DNA of 64,000 nucleotides from NCBI RefSeq assembly GCF_001619985.1, contig NW_017264204.1, positions 313,983 through 377,982 on the forward strand, written 5' to 3'. The notes below the pieces were generated by a model. That model saw nothing but the letters and a program-made list of their open reading frames with translations. It was not told the origin of the DNA and did not search any database. A program made the translations under genes and the position numbers. Source of the stretch: Xylona heveae TC161 (taxonomy: Eukaryota > Ascomycota > Xylonomycetes > Xylonales > Xylonaceae). How positions within the stretch are numbered: the stretch's first letter is position 1; each line of letters begins with the position of its first letter. This document shows positions 34,911 to 50,388 of the stretch, in pieces.

Positions 34911-35412
34911 AGGTCTCTGATGCAGAAGAATTAGTTAGGGTCTGTCAATTCGTTAAGATGGACAAAGCTTCAGCGTCTGTATAGTGAGACGTACTATTTA
35001 TAAGTGTCAATAAATCTGCATTATTTCATTGAATTCTTCTGGTACGAAATACGTATTTGCTCAAGCGGTCCGAAAGTGATAAGGGTTGAATCTAGGATGA
35101 ATTGGTTCAGGAGCTAATTTAGTTAGGTGCGGTATACATCTCTGTCACCGTCGGGATAGACTCCGTACTTTACCGCCAAGCAACCGCCGATGTTATCCGT
35201 CTCCATTCCCTCCAGATCTTATCGACAAATAGTCGGTTTGAGACCCGCTCCACCGATATGGGTGACGTTAATGATCAATTGAGTATTTGTGCCCTATGGG
35301 GGCAAGCTATAATTCCCGAGGTCCCAGAAATTTGACACCGGCTGCATTTCGTGCATTGGACGAACTGCAAGCTTGCAATTGCCTGTTAGGACCTGCAACA
35401 CATTGTGCTAAA

Positions 35413-38184
35413 ATGGCAGAAGTAGTAAGTCCAACAGCGGCTGAACGCACGTGGAGATTATTTCTAACTCAAAGTCAGCCTTACGACCAGAAGGAGAAGA
35501 CGTTGACGCAGAACGATGCCAATGAGATTTCTGTTGCATATGGTTCGATGGAGGAGAGCGATTCAAGAAAAGATGCTCCTTCAGAAAACGGCCTCCATCG
35601 TTCGCTCAAGGTACGGGCCTAGCACCCATGAATCTCCTTAACTAAACTAACATTTGAGTACAGCCCCGTCACTTGTCAGTAGATTATACGCATAATCAAT
35701 GTAATCTGAAATTTTGAATCTGACTCTGAGTTCTAGGCAGATGATTGCAATCGGAGGTGTCATTGTGAGTAGCTTTGGTTTCTCTTTTTCGACTTCAGAT
35801 ATCTAATATGCTATCAGGGAACGGGTCTCTTCTTGGGAACCGGTGGTGATCTTCAACATGGCGGCCCTGCTGGTTTACTGCTGGGTTATGCCGTAATGGC
35901 ATCTGTACTATTCTCGGTCATGGTAGGCTTGATGGATATCCCGACTATACTACCGCGACTAACATATTCGACCACTAAAAGGTTGCCTTGGGTGAGATGG
36001 TCTCCTGGTTTCCCATTCCAGGTGGCCAGTTCGCTTTGGCTGGCCGGTTTATGTCTCCGGAATTAGGTTTTGCTATGGGAGTTTTGTACTGGTACAAGTA
36101 AGTTTCGAGACCCTCATTTTATTATTTAAATGGCAATACTGACACTTTCAATAGCTATATCAGTATGTTAAGTTCAGCTCGCGTCTCAGTTCCGTTTCAC
36201 TAATCGTTGCAGTTGTCCTTCCTGCTGAAATATCTGCGGCCTCGGTCTTAATTACCTACTGGACCCCCGCTGGAGTTTCTGGCTCGACATGTACCACTGG
36301 CATATGTAACAATGCTATGTGGGTTGGACTCATGCTCATTGTGGTGGTACGTTCTTCTTGTTTTCCTCTAGGGCCTGATCCTGAGCTGACGTTTTAAAGT
36401 GGGCAATCAATCTTGCGGGAACTCGTGTGTTTGGCGAGATGGAATTCTGGTTTGCCTCTATCAAGGTAATATACAGGGCGAAGAATAATTGGGGAACAAC
36501 CATGGAGCTAAAGGGTACTCGCAGGTTATCACTATTATCGGTCTTATCATCGCGGGCATTGTTATCACAGCTGGCGGTGGACCAAACCATGAGAGTATTG
36601 GGTTCAGATACTGGAACGAGACTGGAGGATTTGTACAATATTCGGGAATAGGTAAGGATGCGTCCCTACGGTGATAACCAAACGCGACATGTATCTGACA
36701 AACAACTCTTCTTTAGCCGGTTCAAAGGGACGCTTCTTAGGCTTCTTCAGCAGTACGATTTTACCATCTCTTCATTCCTGTCCCACTTCTAATCCAATTT
36801 CCAGCGTTGGTTAATGCCGCCTTTGCTTTCATTGGCACCGAGATTACTGCTATAAGTGCCGCTGAGACTGCCAACGTAAGCATCCCGGTCACTAGAAAAG
36901 GCGATGTACTTACTTTTTCTACTTACAGCCGCGACTAAATGTCCCACGTGCAATCAAGAGTGTTTGGATCAGACTTATGATATGTAGGTTATTTCTAAGT
37001 GTCCGTCGTTGAGAGGAAATTTGACTAATGAGGGTCTACGTTATAGTCTACGTTTTGAGTGTCTTCGTGGTAAGTCATGACTTGCCCGCTTTGCCTTATA
37101 CACGACTTGAGAGCTGACTTCAATAAATCTTTAGGTTGGCTTGCTGGTCTCGCCTTCTGATCCTTCTCTTGATCTCGGAAAAGCTGCTGCCAAAAGTCCT
37201 TTTGTCATTGCAATCAAGGTCAGTGTTTATATCTCTGTTACCTCTGAATGCAACCTCCGTACTTATTCTTCACAGAATGCCGGAATTCCAGTGCTGCCCT
37301 CCATCATCAATGCCGCTCTTCTCACCAGTGCATGGTCCGCTGGCTGCGCCGATATGTTTGTCTCGTCGCGCACCCTCTATGGTCTCGCTTGCCGTGGCCA
37401 TGGCCCTAAATTCCTTCTGAAGACCAGAAAGTCGGATGGCCTTCCCTGGGTTTGCGTGATGATTTCTATGGCCTTTTCATTACTCTCATTCATGGCGGCA
37501 GATCAGAAGGGCAAGGCTGGCACAGTTTTCGGCTACTGTGAGTCCAATATCCCTTGAGTCGGTCTCTAAATGTCAAACTGACCCTTATGTAATAGTCTCA
37601 AACATGACGGCCATTTGTGGTATGATCTCATGGGCCTGCATCTTGGCGACTAGCATCCGTTTTCAGAAGGCTTTGAAGTTTCACGGCGTTGACCGCAAGA
37701 CTCTTCCTTACACGGCTCCCTTCCAGCCGTACCTCAGTTACTGTAAGCTTCGAAATTAGGCGACTTCAAAGATCTATTTGGTAGACTAACGGCTTGTTTA
37801 ATCCAGATGCAATGGCATTTTGCGTGATAGTCATAATATTTGGTGGCTTCAGTTCTTTCAGTGAGTTATGACCAATGAGTTTTTTTTGTCTTCAGAGCAG
37901 CTGTTCCTGACGAATCACAGTTCATTCCTTTGACACCTCCTCATTTATCACCACTTACTTCCCAATTCCCTTCTTTATCGTTCTATTAGTTGGTTACAAA
38001 TTGTACCACAAGACGAAGGTTATCAAGATTGAGGACTTTGACCTTGTTACTGGTTCTTCTACCGCCATGATCGAAGAGGTACGTTGATTCGAAATTCCTT
38101 ATTGACTGGCAGGTTATGCTGATTGAATACAATGAACAGTCTAAGCCCAAATCCTTTTGGAAGAAGATTTCTGAAAACGTGTAA
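35413..38184 (+). CDS. Amino-acid permease (AAT family), 19 exons
   Basis: Exons: 35413-35610, 35664-35674, 35737-35764, 35818-35922, 35982-36097, 36155-36162, 36213-36346, 36400-36465, 36525-36651, 36717-36752, 36805-36875, 36929-36983, 37047-37069, 37135-37218, 37276-37537, 37596-37742, 37807-37860, 37921-38078, 38140-38184. All 18 introns are 50-65 nt with GT...AG ends, and the joined frame has no stop: 575 residues. It is a 12-helix APC transporter: [19 protein letters not shown], then [56 protein letters not shown] and the C-terminal [19 protein letters not shown]. Related to general amino-acid and proline/GABA permeases; substrate unknown. Exons of 8 and 11 nt are unusual but required by the conserved protein (WYNYIIVLPAE and PRHLQM). 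By context it may import the ureide or amino-acid substrate of the adjacent hydrolase. Confidence 0.88.
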
Positions 38185-39154
38185 AGATTATTGCGGTAAT
38201 ATGTGAGACGGTCACATTTTAGAAACGGTGCTACTTTCAGAATCTTAGAAAGCCTGATTCATGTATTCTTTAGATTTGTTTTTTTATCCTTATCATCCTG
38301 AGAAGTCGAATAAAGGATACCTTGTCTGATTTTTGCAAGATTTGCGGCTCGCATCAAGAATTAAATTCAGATTTAACTGATATGGATATGTGCGTTCAAT
38401 CAAAGCTTTGGCGAAGAGAACAACGAAGCCAGCTGTGCATAAACTCAAACTTAGAATGCCATAACGTTCAATGGTGATGTTCGGCGACAAAATAACCTCG
38501 TGCTCGGCGTTCATCTTGATACTTTCCTTTTCTACAACCAACAATGACCAAATGCTTATCAGGCAGTATCTCGGCCGAATTGTTACAAAAGTTGTGATAT
38601 AATAAAATGCCTAGCGACTTGTGGGGTTAGCCTGTTCCTGAGCTCGTGGCAACCCGACACAAAAGCCGCTAATGATTACGCTAGAAATTGAACCCCATTG
38701 CCCAGGGCTCCTTATCATGGACCTTCTCCTCGCCTGCTCCAAATCCCAGAACCCTACTGCGGAGGCCCCGTAACGACCTTTTCTGATCCGGAGGAAATGC
38801 AAGTCAATCTGCATCCTTGTGGCTTGCGTAGCTTGATTGATCACCCGCTCTTATTTTGACCGTCGCCGTTCGTAGGAGTGATTTCGGTCCTTTGGATTGA
38901 ACCTCGGTTATTCCTGTGGCGAGTGATAACGATACGGTGGGTAAACTAGTGACAAGCGGCATCCAGCCGAAACATCCCTTCCTCGCCCGAAGTACTTCGG
39001 CATAGGCACCGTGTTTTCCGATCTTATCCTAAGATCCAATTACAATACAGGTAGTTGGAACTTCAATTACGACCCTTGCCCATAATGCTGTCAAGAAATC
39101 CCATCGCGGCTCTTGTTACGCAAATTGCGTGTTATACCAAAGCGTATAGTCTTC
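38185..39154. other. Intergenic region between permease and hydantoinase-like gene
   Basis: 970 bp with short frames only (83 and 77 codons on the minus strand, no family features). Contains the 3' end of the permease transcript and the promoter of the next gene. Confidence 0.5.
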
Positions 39155-41506
<2,352 letters not shown>

Positions 41507-42069
41507 GCCTTTTCGAATTGCGGGACATTCTTGGTCATCTATCTGTTTACGAATATTTCTATCAATGGGACCATGCCACTGAAGATGTATGTAGCCATGT
41601 AATTATCATATAGAGTATCATGATACACAGCTGTACATAGGAAGAACCTCACTACTACGTAAAGAAACCCCGAGTTTTACCGAGTGTTCGTACGTATGTA
41701 GTTAAGCCCTGCTCTACATATCCAGTAAAAGAAGCTGTAATAATCGCTTATCAAACCGAACTCTGTAGAACTGGATGTTTGGCCCCTCGGCTAGAACCTT
41801 TACGGTAAAAGTACACAGCTGCTATCAAATAAAGTTGCCCCGTCGTGGCTGATAGTAATGATAACGCATTTGGGGCCATTGAGTTGCTCCTTTCCCCCAG
41901 GAGTCTCAACAATTCAGGACAAGGGGAAAAGCAGCAACAAATAAAGCTAAAACTGTACTGCATCTACCGGCCCGTTTTCAGCGTGTATCACAACAGATGA
42001 CGCCGATTGCTCTGCACCTCTGTGATTGTTTCATATTCCTCGCCCGGAGCTTGAGGTTGACAAGCTTAG
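41507..42069. other. Intergenic region before the Zn2Cys6 regulator
   Basis: 563 bp, short frames only; contains the regulator promoter. An in-frame TAG directly precedes the chosen ATG at 42070. Confidence 0.5.
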
Positions 42070-44891
42070 ATGACTATGATGGAGAAGCGTGCAGAATCTC
42101 CACAGTAAGCAGAATGTATCGCAGCTATGCAAAGCGGCAACAATTGCTCAATGCTGAACTAGTTCCGACATTGACGACCAGCCTACGAAAATACGTCGTA
42201 TTTCTCGTGCTTGTCTGCAGGTATGTTGAGTATTTCCTATCATCCCGGAAAACAACAGCGCAAGTTCGACTAAATCTCCGCACAGTGTCGAGCAAGAAAG
42301 CAGCGCTGTCAGCCATTGTCCAGCACGGCAACTCTGCAAGCGCCATGCAAACGATGCCAACACCATGCTATTACTTGCTCCTTTGAAACAGACCAAATAA
42401 GTCCACCAGATGTCGCGCCCAGTCCATCAAAGATGGCACAGCTTGTCGTCGACCTGCAGCAGCGGTATGTCCCTGCATGTCCAATTAACGATTAAGTATT
42501 GTAATTCTGATTTCGACCCACCTTTTCAGGCTTAATCGACATGAAGCTCGAATTCTAGAACTAGAAAAGCTGCCTCAAGGAGGGAAAGTCAGGCAAACGG
42601 ACGAGGACACGCCCAGTCATGCTAGGGGTGCTATCAGCAAGTAAGACTTTCCAATTTTCGCCTTTCCAGTCGTACAACTCCGCTGATATCAGTGCAGTGC
42701 ACAATCAACTTCCCATCAGACTCCAAGGGAGCTCCCCCTTGAGCGTGAAGATGGCCCGTCTCCGCAGGTATTGACTTGCGAAACTCCAGCTTCGCATACT
42801 TCGACCTTTAGCATGGATGGGATTGGCCTTGGACCGCCGATTGCGACTTTACGGTCCTTGGGCGCTCTTTCCAAAGACGAAGGAAGATTGAGTTCTCATT
42901 CACCAGAATTAAAGTCAAAAGGAACCCCGAATGTTCTCAACCGTTATACGGCCTGTGATCCGGTCGCACGAGGTGTGCTTTCCGTGCATGACGCTCAGCG
43001 GGCGATCCACATGTACGTCAATTGCTCCCTGAGAGCCTTTCTCAATGACGAAGACTGATTTAGTTCTCCAGATTCTTCGAGCATTGCCATCCACTCGCAC
43101 CGGTTCTAAATGAGAGACTTCGCCATTCATGGCTCGACTTGAGGTTCTCTAGTCCGACCCTTTTTCTGGCGATATGTTCTATTGGCGCCCGTTTCTGGGA
43201 CACGGGCCACCAGCTGTAAGTATCATAGCATTTCAGTCCGAAGAATTCTTATCCTGAACATGGAACAACAGTCCAAGGCCCATGCAAGCAGTCCACCCAA
43301 GATTCTCTGACCTGACGGCGCTTCTCGACATGGCTGTCTCGCGACTGTTGCTGCGCCCAACACCCGCCGATGTCACACTCGATTCCATTCGGGTATTGCT
43401 TCTCTACGCACAATGGATGCCGTGCAGTCGTGATGATGAAGACAACGGTGCTTCTAAGGTGCCACTCGATGCACACTACCAACCGAAGAGTCGATACAAC
43501 GAGATAAGCGCTTGGGCCGTGCTGGGACTGGCTGTACGATATGCCCTCTTCCTTGGTCTGGACCGGGCAGCTATCGCGCCTTTTGAAGGACCCATCAAGT
43601 CTGTTTCCGAGGAAGACATCTGCCGCTTGAGAGTTTGGTATAACCTGCTCACATGTGACTTCAACCTCATGTTGACATCCGGCCTTCCCACCTCCCTTGA
43701 TCCGGCACCGTCAGCAAAAGTTGCTCAGCGCTTCAGCTCACATAGGGCGGCACAACAGCCGGGCGATCTTCGCGTATCGGCTCTTGTGGGGCTGGTGGCA
43801 ATTGTGCATCGTGGGATGCGCATATGCAATGATGCTTCAGGCCGCCAGCTGGATACGCTCTGTTTGAGAAAGATCAATGTAGAGTTGGATGAGTGGGAGC
43901 GGTAAGTCTAATCTAGCAGCGTTAACAAACTATTGTGATGACTGACTCTGCGATCTGTCTCTAGTTCATGGTACATTCGACTCCGTAAGCCTTCCAATGA
44001 TCACATATTTGTTGTAACTTGTTATCTGATTGGTTTATAGGGCATACGGAATCACAACATAATCAACTACCCTTCACTTCGGTCAGAGTAAGAATCGGTT
44101 CACACAGTGCTCATTACAGGAAGAAATGCTAACAAGGGCTGATCAGTGGTACCGCCTTGCTCTGAACAGTGCTGCGGTTGGTCCAGTATTGTCCTCAATG
44201 GACCGAACAGCACCTCAACCGCTGCAGGTCTGGCTTCTGCAGTCACTGGGAACCTGTCTTACCGCAGCCTCTCAAATGCTTCTCTCACTGTCTTCCTACG
44301 GCGCAGAGTATATCTGGAAATTGGACTCTCAGAATATGTCAACGTTCCCAGATGGGCCTTTCGAAATTGATAGCGCAGCTGTCAAGCGCCTCTATTATGC
44401 AGTGGATTCAACGTGGATCTCTCACACCTTTGCAGTGACTTTCCTAGTGTTGTGCTATGTCAGAGGGGCAATCGATGGTAAGGCTTCCCATCTCCAAACA
44501 TTTTCAATATATACTAAGTCATTATTCTTTATCTGAAGATGATCTTCGCATTCGCATACTAAATCCTAACGCCTCTTCCAATCCAAGCGTGCTCCCTCCT
44601 CATTCCGGATCCACCATTGCTCGGCTTCTTCGACTTGCGCTAGATGTCTTTGATGGTATCTGCCAAACGACATCATTTCATCCTGCACGCGATTTTCAAG
44701 CCATTGTCCATGATGCCACTTCTCTAGTCTTGGTTCCAGGACAAGAAGACGTGCAGGATGGTCAAGAGATGGATGGCTCGGCTTTACAATCGCTTTTGGA
44801 CATGATGAATGACTCTGGATTCGATTGGCCTGGTAATTTACTCAATTTATCGACAGACTTCCCCCCTGAATGGGAGGTGGATGGATGCTGA
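42070..44891 (+). CDS. Zn2Cys6 transcription factor with fungal-specific middle domain, 11 exons
   Basis: Exons: 42070-42104, 42163-42220, 42286-42464, 42530-42640, 42698-43012, 43072-43215, 43272-43901, 43965-43984, 44041-44087, 44147-44477, 44539-44891; introns 56-65 nt; 740 residues. Joining exons 1-3 creates the binuclear cluster: SRACLQCRARKQRC followed by PCKRCQHHAITC, six Cys that bind two zinc ions and read CGG half-sites. Exon 4 (RLNRHEARILELEKL) continues as a coiled-coil dimerisation helix. The fungal_trans region follows: FFEHCHPLAPVLNERL, then AWAVLGLAVRYALFLGLDR. The cluster is split by an intron between its second and first half, a common arrangement. Next to a hydantoinase, a permease and an aldolase it is the obvious pathway-specific activator; that role is inferred from position. 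Exon 8 is 20 nt. Confidence 0.88.
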
Positions 44892-45103
44892 ATATTTAGA
44901 TTTTGTTGTCCAACAGCGGTTTTGATGTGATTATTGGATTTTTAATTTCGCGCATGCTTTAATGATACCCCTTTTTATTTTAAACATGTCCGCATTTCTA
45001 TAATTTTGCAGAGCGAGCTTTTCTAAAGTTGTTGATTCTATACACATTATAAGCATTCCGAATAATGAATTTTCTCAATATAATGAGATTTCCAGAAAAC
45101 CAC

Positions 45104-45535
45104 TTACGTTTCTTCATCTGCGAGTTCAAACACCACATTCTGAGCTCCCTTCCAGAGCACCAATTCGCCGAGAGCGCGCAAATTCTCTGCGCCCTCTGTA
45201 ATGGTCAAAAAGTGATTTGCCGCCAATGGACCCATTTTGCTAGCAAACGCAACACCTCCGTAGCAAAAGAGGAACTCCGTCTCGGAGATTCCGCCGGGAT
45301 ATAGCAGAATCTGCCCTGCACCTGGATGCGCAGTGTGATTCTCAAACGGCACGCCAAAGTCCGTCTCGCCCAACGGCACCCACATGCCCTCACCACTCCA
45401 GCGAACGTGGATGAGCTGCTGCCGGTAAGGTAGCAGCTTGCGGAACATGGCCACTGTTTTTGGAGCCGCCGATTCGAAGCTCGCTAGAAACTGGTAAGGA
45501 CCGGCGGTGATCAACACGGTATTCGACTCTGACAT
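45104..45535 (-). CDS. DUF3830 family protein (cyclophilin-like fold), intronless
   Basis: Single exon, 143 residues, ATG at 45535, TAA at 45104-45106. LIHVRWSGEGMWVPLG, then ILLYPGGISETEFLFCYGG and FASKMGPLAANHFLTI are the signature of DUF3830, a small beta-barrel family known mainly from bacteria, where (from memory) members often lie beside hydantoinase-like hydrolases, hydantoin/Asp-Glu racemases and transporters. No catalytic activity is established. The gene ends the intron-rich block and points toward the regulator, and its lack of introns contrasts with it. The stop codon lies inside GTAAGT, a perfect splice donor, so a longer spliced form is conceivable, but the protein already ends where the family usually does. 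Confidence 0.8.
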   Translation of the reverse strand: MSESNTVLITAGPYQFLASFESAAPKTVAMFRKLLPYRQQLIHVRWSGEGMWVPLGETDFGVPFENHTAHPGAGQILLYPGGISETEFLFCYGGVAFASKMGPLAANHFLTITEGAENLRALGELVLWKGAQNVVFELADEET

Positions 45536-45680
45536 GGTTGCTGTATTGTTCGTAAGACCAATTGATTTTGTTGTCTTTTTTTGCCTTTATTTTTACTTGA
45601 GTATTTTTGATAGCGTGTGATAGAATGGTTGCTCTTTTTTTGTTGTTGTTGACAGCTCTGATATCTTTCCCTCCGGGGGG

Positions 45681-46575
45681 NNNNNNNNNNNNNNNNNNNN
45701 NNNNNNNNNNNNNNNNNNNNNNNNNNNNNNNNNNNNNNNNNNNNNNNNNNNNNNNNNNNNNNNNNNNNNNNNNNNNNNNNNNNNNNNNNNNNNNNNNNNN
45801 NNNNNNNNNNNNNNNNNNNNNNNNNNNNNNNNNNNNNNNNNNNNNNNNNNNNNNNNNNNNNNNNNNNNNNNNNNNNNNNNNNNNNNNNNNNNNNNNNNNN
45901 NNNNNNNNNNNNNNNNNNNNNNNNNNNNNNNNNNNNNNNNNNNNNNNNNNNNNNNNNNNNNNNNNNNNNNNNNNNNNNNNNNNNNNNNNNNNNNNNNNNN
46001 NNNNNNNNNNNNNNNNNNNNNNNNNNNNNNNNNNNNNNNNNNNNNNNNNNNNNNNNNNNNNNNNNNNNNNNNNNNNNNNNNNNNNNNNNNNNNNNNNNNN
46101 NNNNNNNNNNNNNNNNNNNNNNNNNNNNNNNNNNNNNNNNNNNNNNNNNNNNNNNNNNNNNNNNNNNNNNNNNNNNNNNNNNNNNNNNNNNNNNNNNNNN
46201 NNNNNNNNNNNNNNNNNNNNNNNNNNNNNNNNNNNNNNNNNNNNNNNNNNNNNNNNNNNNNNNNNNNNNNNNNNNNNNNNNNNNNNNNNNNNNNNNNNNN
46301 NNNNNNNNNNNNNNNNNNNNNNNNNNNNNNNNNNNNNNNNNNNNNNNNNNNNNNNNNNNNNNNNNNNNNNNNNNNNNNNNNNNNNNNNNNNNNNNNNNNN
46401 NNNNNNNNNNNNNNNNNNNNNNNNNNNNNNNNNNNNNNNNNNNNNNNNNNNNNNNNNNNNNNNNNNNNNNNNNNNNNNNNNNNNNNNNNNNNNNNNNNNN
46501 NNNNNNNNNNNNNNNNNNNNNNNNNNNNNNNNNNNNNNNNNNNNNNNNNNNNNNNNNNNNNNNNNNNNNNNNNNN
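45681..46575. other. Assembly gap of 895 N
   Basis: Unknown bases. The left flank ends in six G, the right begins with seven C, so the break may have arisen in GC homopolymer. The gap probably hides the 5' end of the TauD-like gene and the DUF3830 promoter. Open frames that run across N are meaningless. Confidence 1.
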
Positions 46576-46697
46576 CCCCCCCTGCGTTGTTCAATATGCC
46601 AATGTTCTGCAATATAAAAATGGACAATCAACGTCATATAATATGCAGAAGGAGGGAAATACAGAATGAATGAAATGAGCTAATGGGATATGTATAG

Positions 46698-47154
46698 CTT
46701 ATTGCACTACAAGACAAATACGCCGTGATTATTTTCCGGAGTACTGGTCTGGATAACGCGCGCCATATTGCGTTTTCTCAACAACTCGGCGAGAAGTTGG
46801 AGATTAATCCCTTTTTTTATGGAATCGAAAAAGATCGTCTCAGGGAGCCGTTCTTGTGGGATGTTGGAAAGTAAGTACACCATCTTCTCCTATCCTCTTT
46901 TTTATTTACCTTGCCTCTGCTGTCTCTGCTGTCGCTGAGGTCTTTCAACTCTATTGATTACTGTTGCTGTTACACTTGTTATTCTTCTTTTGCGCATATT
47001 TGCAACAATCAGTAACTCACGACTGATTCGAATGACCGCAGTATCGAGCTGGACGGATCGCTCGTCAAAAAGGACAGTCGACGATGGCATCACAGTCTGG
47101 GAAATGCCTTGTGGCATACTGTACGTCCATTTCCTCTACGTACAGCCCAAACCT

Positions 47155-47216
<62 letters not shown>

Positions 47217-48260
47217 GTATAATCCCATTTCCCCGTCGCTTTTCAACCTCCTCCTTTCCCGTGTTCCGCAAGGAAAAAAGAAACAAAACAAAGTTTGAAA
47301 TGGAACCAAAGAGTAAAGCTAATCATGTAAACAGGACTCATCATACCACCAACAGCGCTCCAAATACTCCATACTCCTCTCCCACGGCAACCCCTCCAAG
47401 GGCGGCTCGTGGACGCATTTCGCCGATACCCGTCGAGCGTATGCCGACCTGCCACAGGAGAAAAAGGACGAACTTGAGAATCTGATTGTCGAGCATGAGT
47501 GCGTTCCCCCTTGTCTTTCTTTCTTCCCCTTCTGACCTCCAGAGTCTTTCCCTTCTCTCTTTCTCTTTCCCTACCCTTTAGAGGGCGGTCTTACCCTCCA
47601 TTGTTTTCTCAGCCTCAAAACTAAAAGCTAATGTTGGAAATAAAGCCTGTGGCATTCCCGCAAACTCGCCTCGCCTCAAGTCTACGGCAACCCGCTCCCG
47701 CACGAACTCGCCGCGAAACCCCCCGCGCATCATCGTCTCGTGCAAGTCGCCCCCGACGGCCGCAAGACGCTGTATCTCGCTGCTCATGCGAAGCTGATAC
47801 TGGGTCGCTCGCTCGAGGACAGTCAGAAGCTTCTGTGGGAGTTGATTGAGCATTGTACGCAGCCAAAGGTACGTTTACGTTTTCTGAGATTTCTTTTTTG
47901 GGGGGCGGGGGGGTTTGACATTTTACTATTGAACAACTAAAGCTGATGTGTGTGACGACAGTATGTATTCAGCATGGAGTGGCTTTCCGGCGGAGACATG
48001 GTCTGGTGGGATAACCGGTATGTCATTTCGATAAAGTCCAACGAGGCACGCTACAACCATCCTCATCTGGTTACTAATAATATGATATCAACAGGCAATC
48101 AATGCATCGCGCGAATACATACACGGAAAGCATGACGGCGCGAGATGTGCGGCGGACAACCATCATCGACGACGGGCCGTTGGCGTACGGCGTGTCGTTG
48201 GAAGACAAGCTTGCGGCGGGTTGGGTTCCGCCGGAGATTGAGGGCGTAGATGATGCTTAA
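46698..48260 (+). CDS. TauD/TfdA-family Fe(II)/2-oxoglutarate dioxygenase, 5' incomplete
   Basis: Visible exons 46698-46870, 47042-47120, 47335-47498, 47646-47868, 47962-48017, 48095-48260 (286 residues, TAA 48258-48260). The first visible exon starts at a TATAG acceptor, so at least one upstream exon lies in the short flank or the gap. Motifs: YAVIIFRSTGLDNARHIAFS, the metal-binding H-x-D in LWHTDSSYH (made by splicing 47120 to 47335), EHDLWHSRKLASP, and the distal His in RQSMHR with the 2-oxoglutarate-binding Arg nearby (RDVRRTTI). It should hydroxylate a small acid (taurine, phenoxyacetate, or an amino or carbamoyl acid) with release of CO2 and succinate. Introns are longer (77-214 nt) than in the block to the left, so membership of that cluster is uncertain. 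The intron 47121-47334 contains a long CT repeat. Confidence 0.87.
47158..47214 (+). repeat. (CT)n microsatellite in a dioxygenase intron
   Basis: About 27-28 uninterrupted CT/TC units within intron 47121-47334; explains the Leu-Ser and Arg-Glu open frames here. Confidence 0.9.
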
Positions 48261-49034
48261 AGCAGAAGGCGCTTTTGCGTCTCGTCTCGTCTCGTCTCGT
48301 CTCCTTCGAACTAGAAATATAAAAGCTACAATGGGAGTGGAGTCAGAATGGGAGTGACAGGGAGATGTCACACTCAGATACCGCATCATCATCATTAGTA
48401 AAACCAATGCCAGTGTACATATGATTTGCATTTTTTTTTATTTTGTACAAGGCTACGTACTTTGAGAATCCTGTTTAATTTTTAAAAATACGAACTGGTA
48501 CCAAGTTCGAGCCCGGAAAGTTTTCACAGAGACCCCACTGATTTAGAGGGTCAAATCTCTATTGATCACTTAAATGTGATCCTAGGCCTTTCCTCAAGAC
48601 TGATTCGTCCGACAAGCATGCTTCGGAATATCAATGGTCCCAATTATGATATCCGTGTGACTTGAATGGGGAAAAAATGATGCAACAAGGGTAGCGAAAC
48701 AGACCACAAAGCAGAAAGCTGCGCTCGAAACAAATCTACTACCCGGGTTCCAAGAAGGCCATAGCGAGAAATGCTTTAAAACAACATGTACTCTGTCAAC
48801 AACACTTTTTTTTGCTTTGTGAACGTGCCCGTGTCGCCCCATGAGATGAAACATTTCTGGTCAAAACGCCGCTATGCAATTCAAAATTGAAAGTGCCCGA
48901 GTCCTGGCACAAGCGACCATCAAGGCAAGCAGACTAGATCGCTTAACACCTGTGAGAGTACAAAAGTCAGCGAAGAGTTAAATGGGAAAAATTTGACGTC
49001 TAAAAAGGTTAATTGAACAGTATTGGAGGACTTC
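48261..49034. other. Convergent intergenic region
   Basis: Between the dioxygenase (+) and PRMT1 (-) stops. Contains a short CGTCT repeat at about 48278-48301. No gene seen. Confidence 0.5.

Positions 49035-50388
<1,354 letters not shown>

Larger units (their letters stand above)
34380..35412. promoter_or_regulatory. Divergent spacer between the DHDPS-like gene and the intron-rich permease
   Basis: 1,033 bp between head-to-head genes. It contains two perfect inverted repeats, listed separately, and AT-rich DNA. An in-frame extension of the permease start exists from about 35296 but has no conserved content. Suitable position for regulation of both genes by the nearby Zn2Cys6 factor; no CGG/CCG operator pair was established. 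Confidence 0.45.

Noticed and set aside
45390-46637. Frames of 336-415 codons on both strands around 45.4-46.6 kb
   Set aside because: They consist almost wholly of N from the assembly gap.
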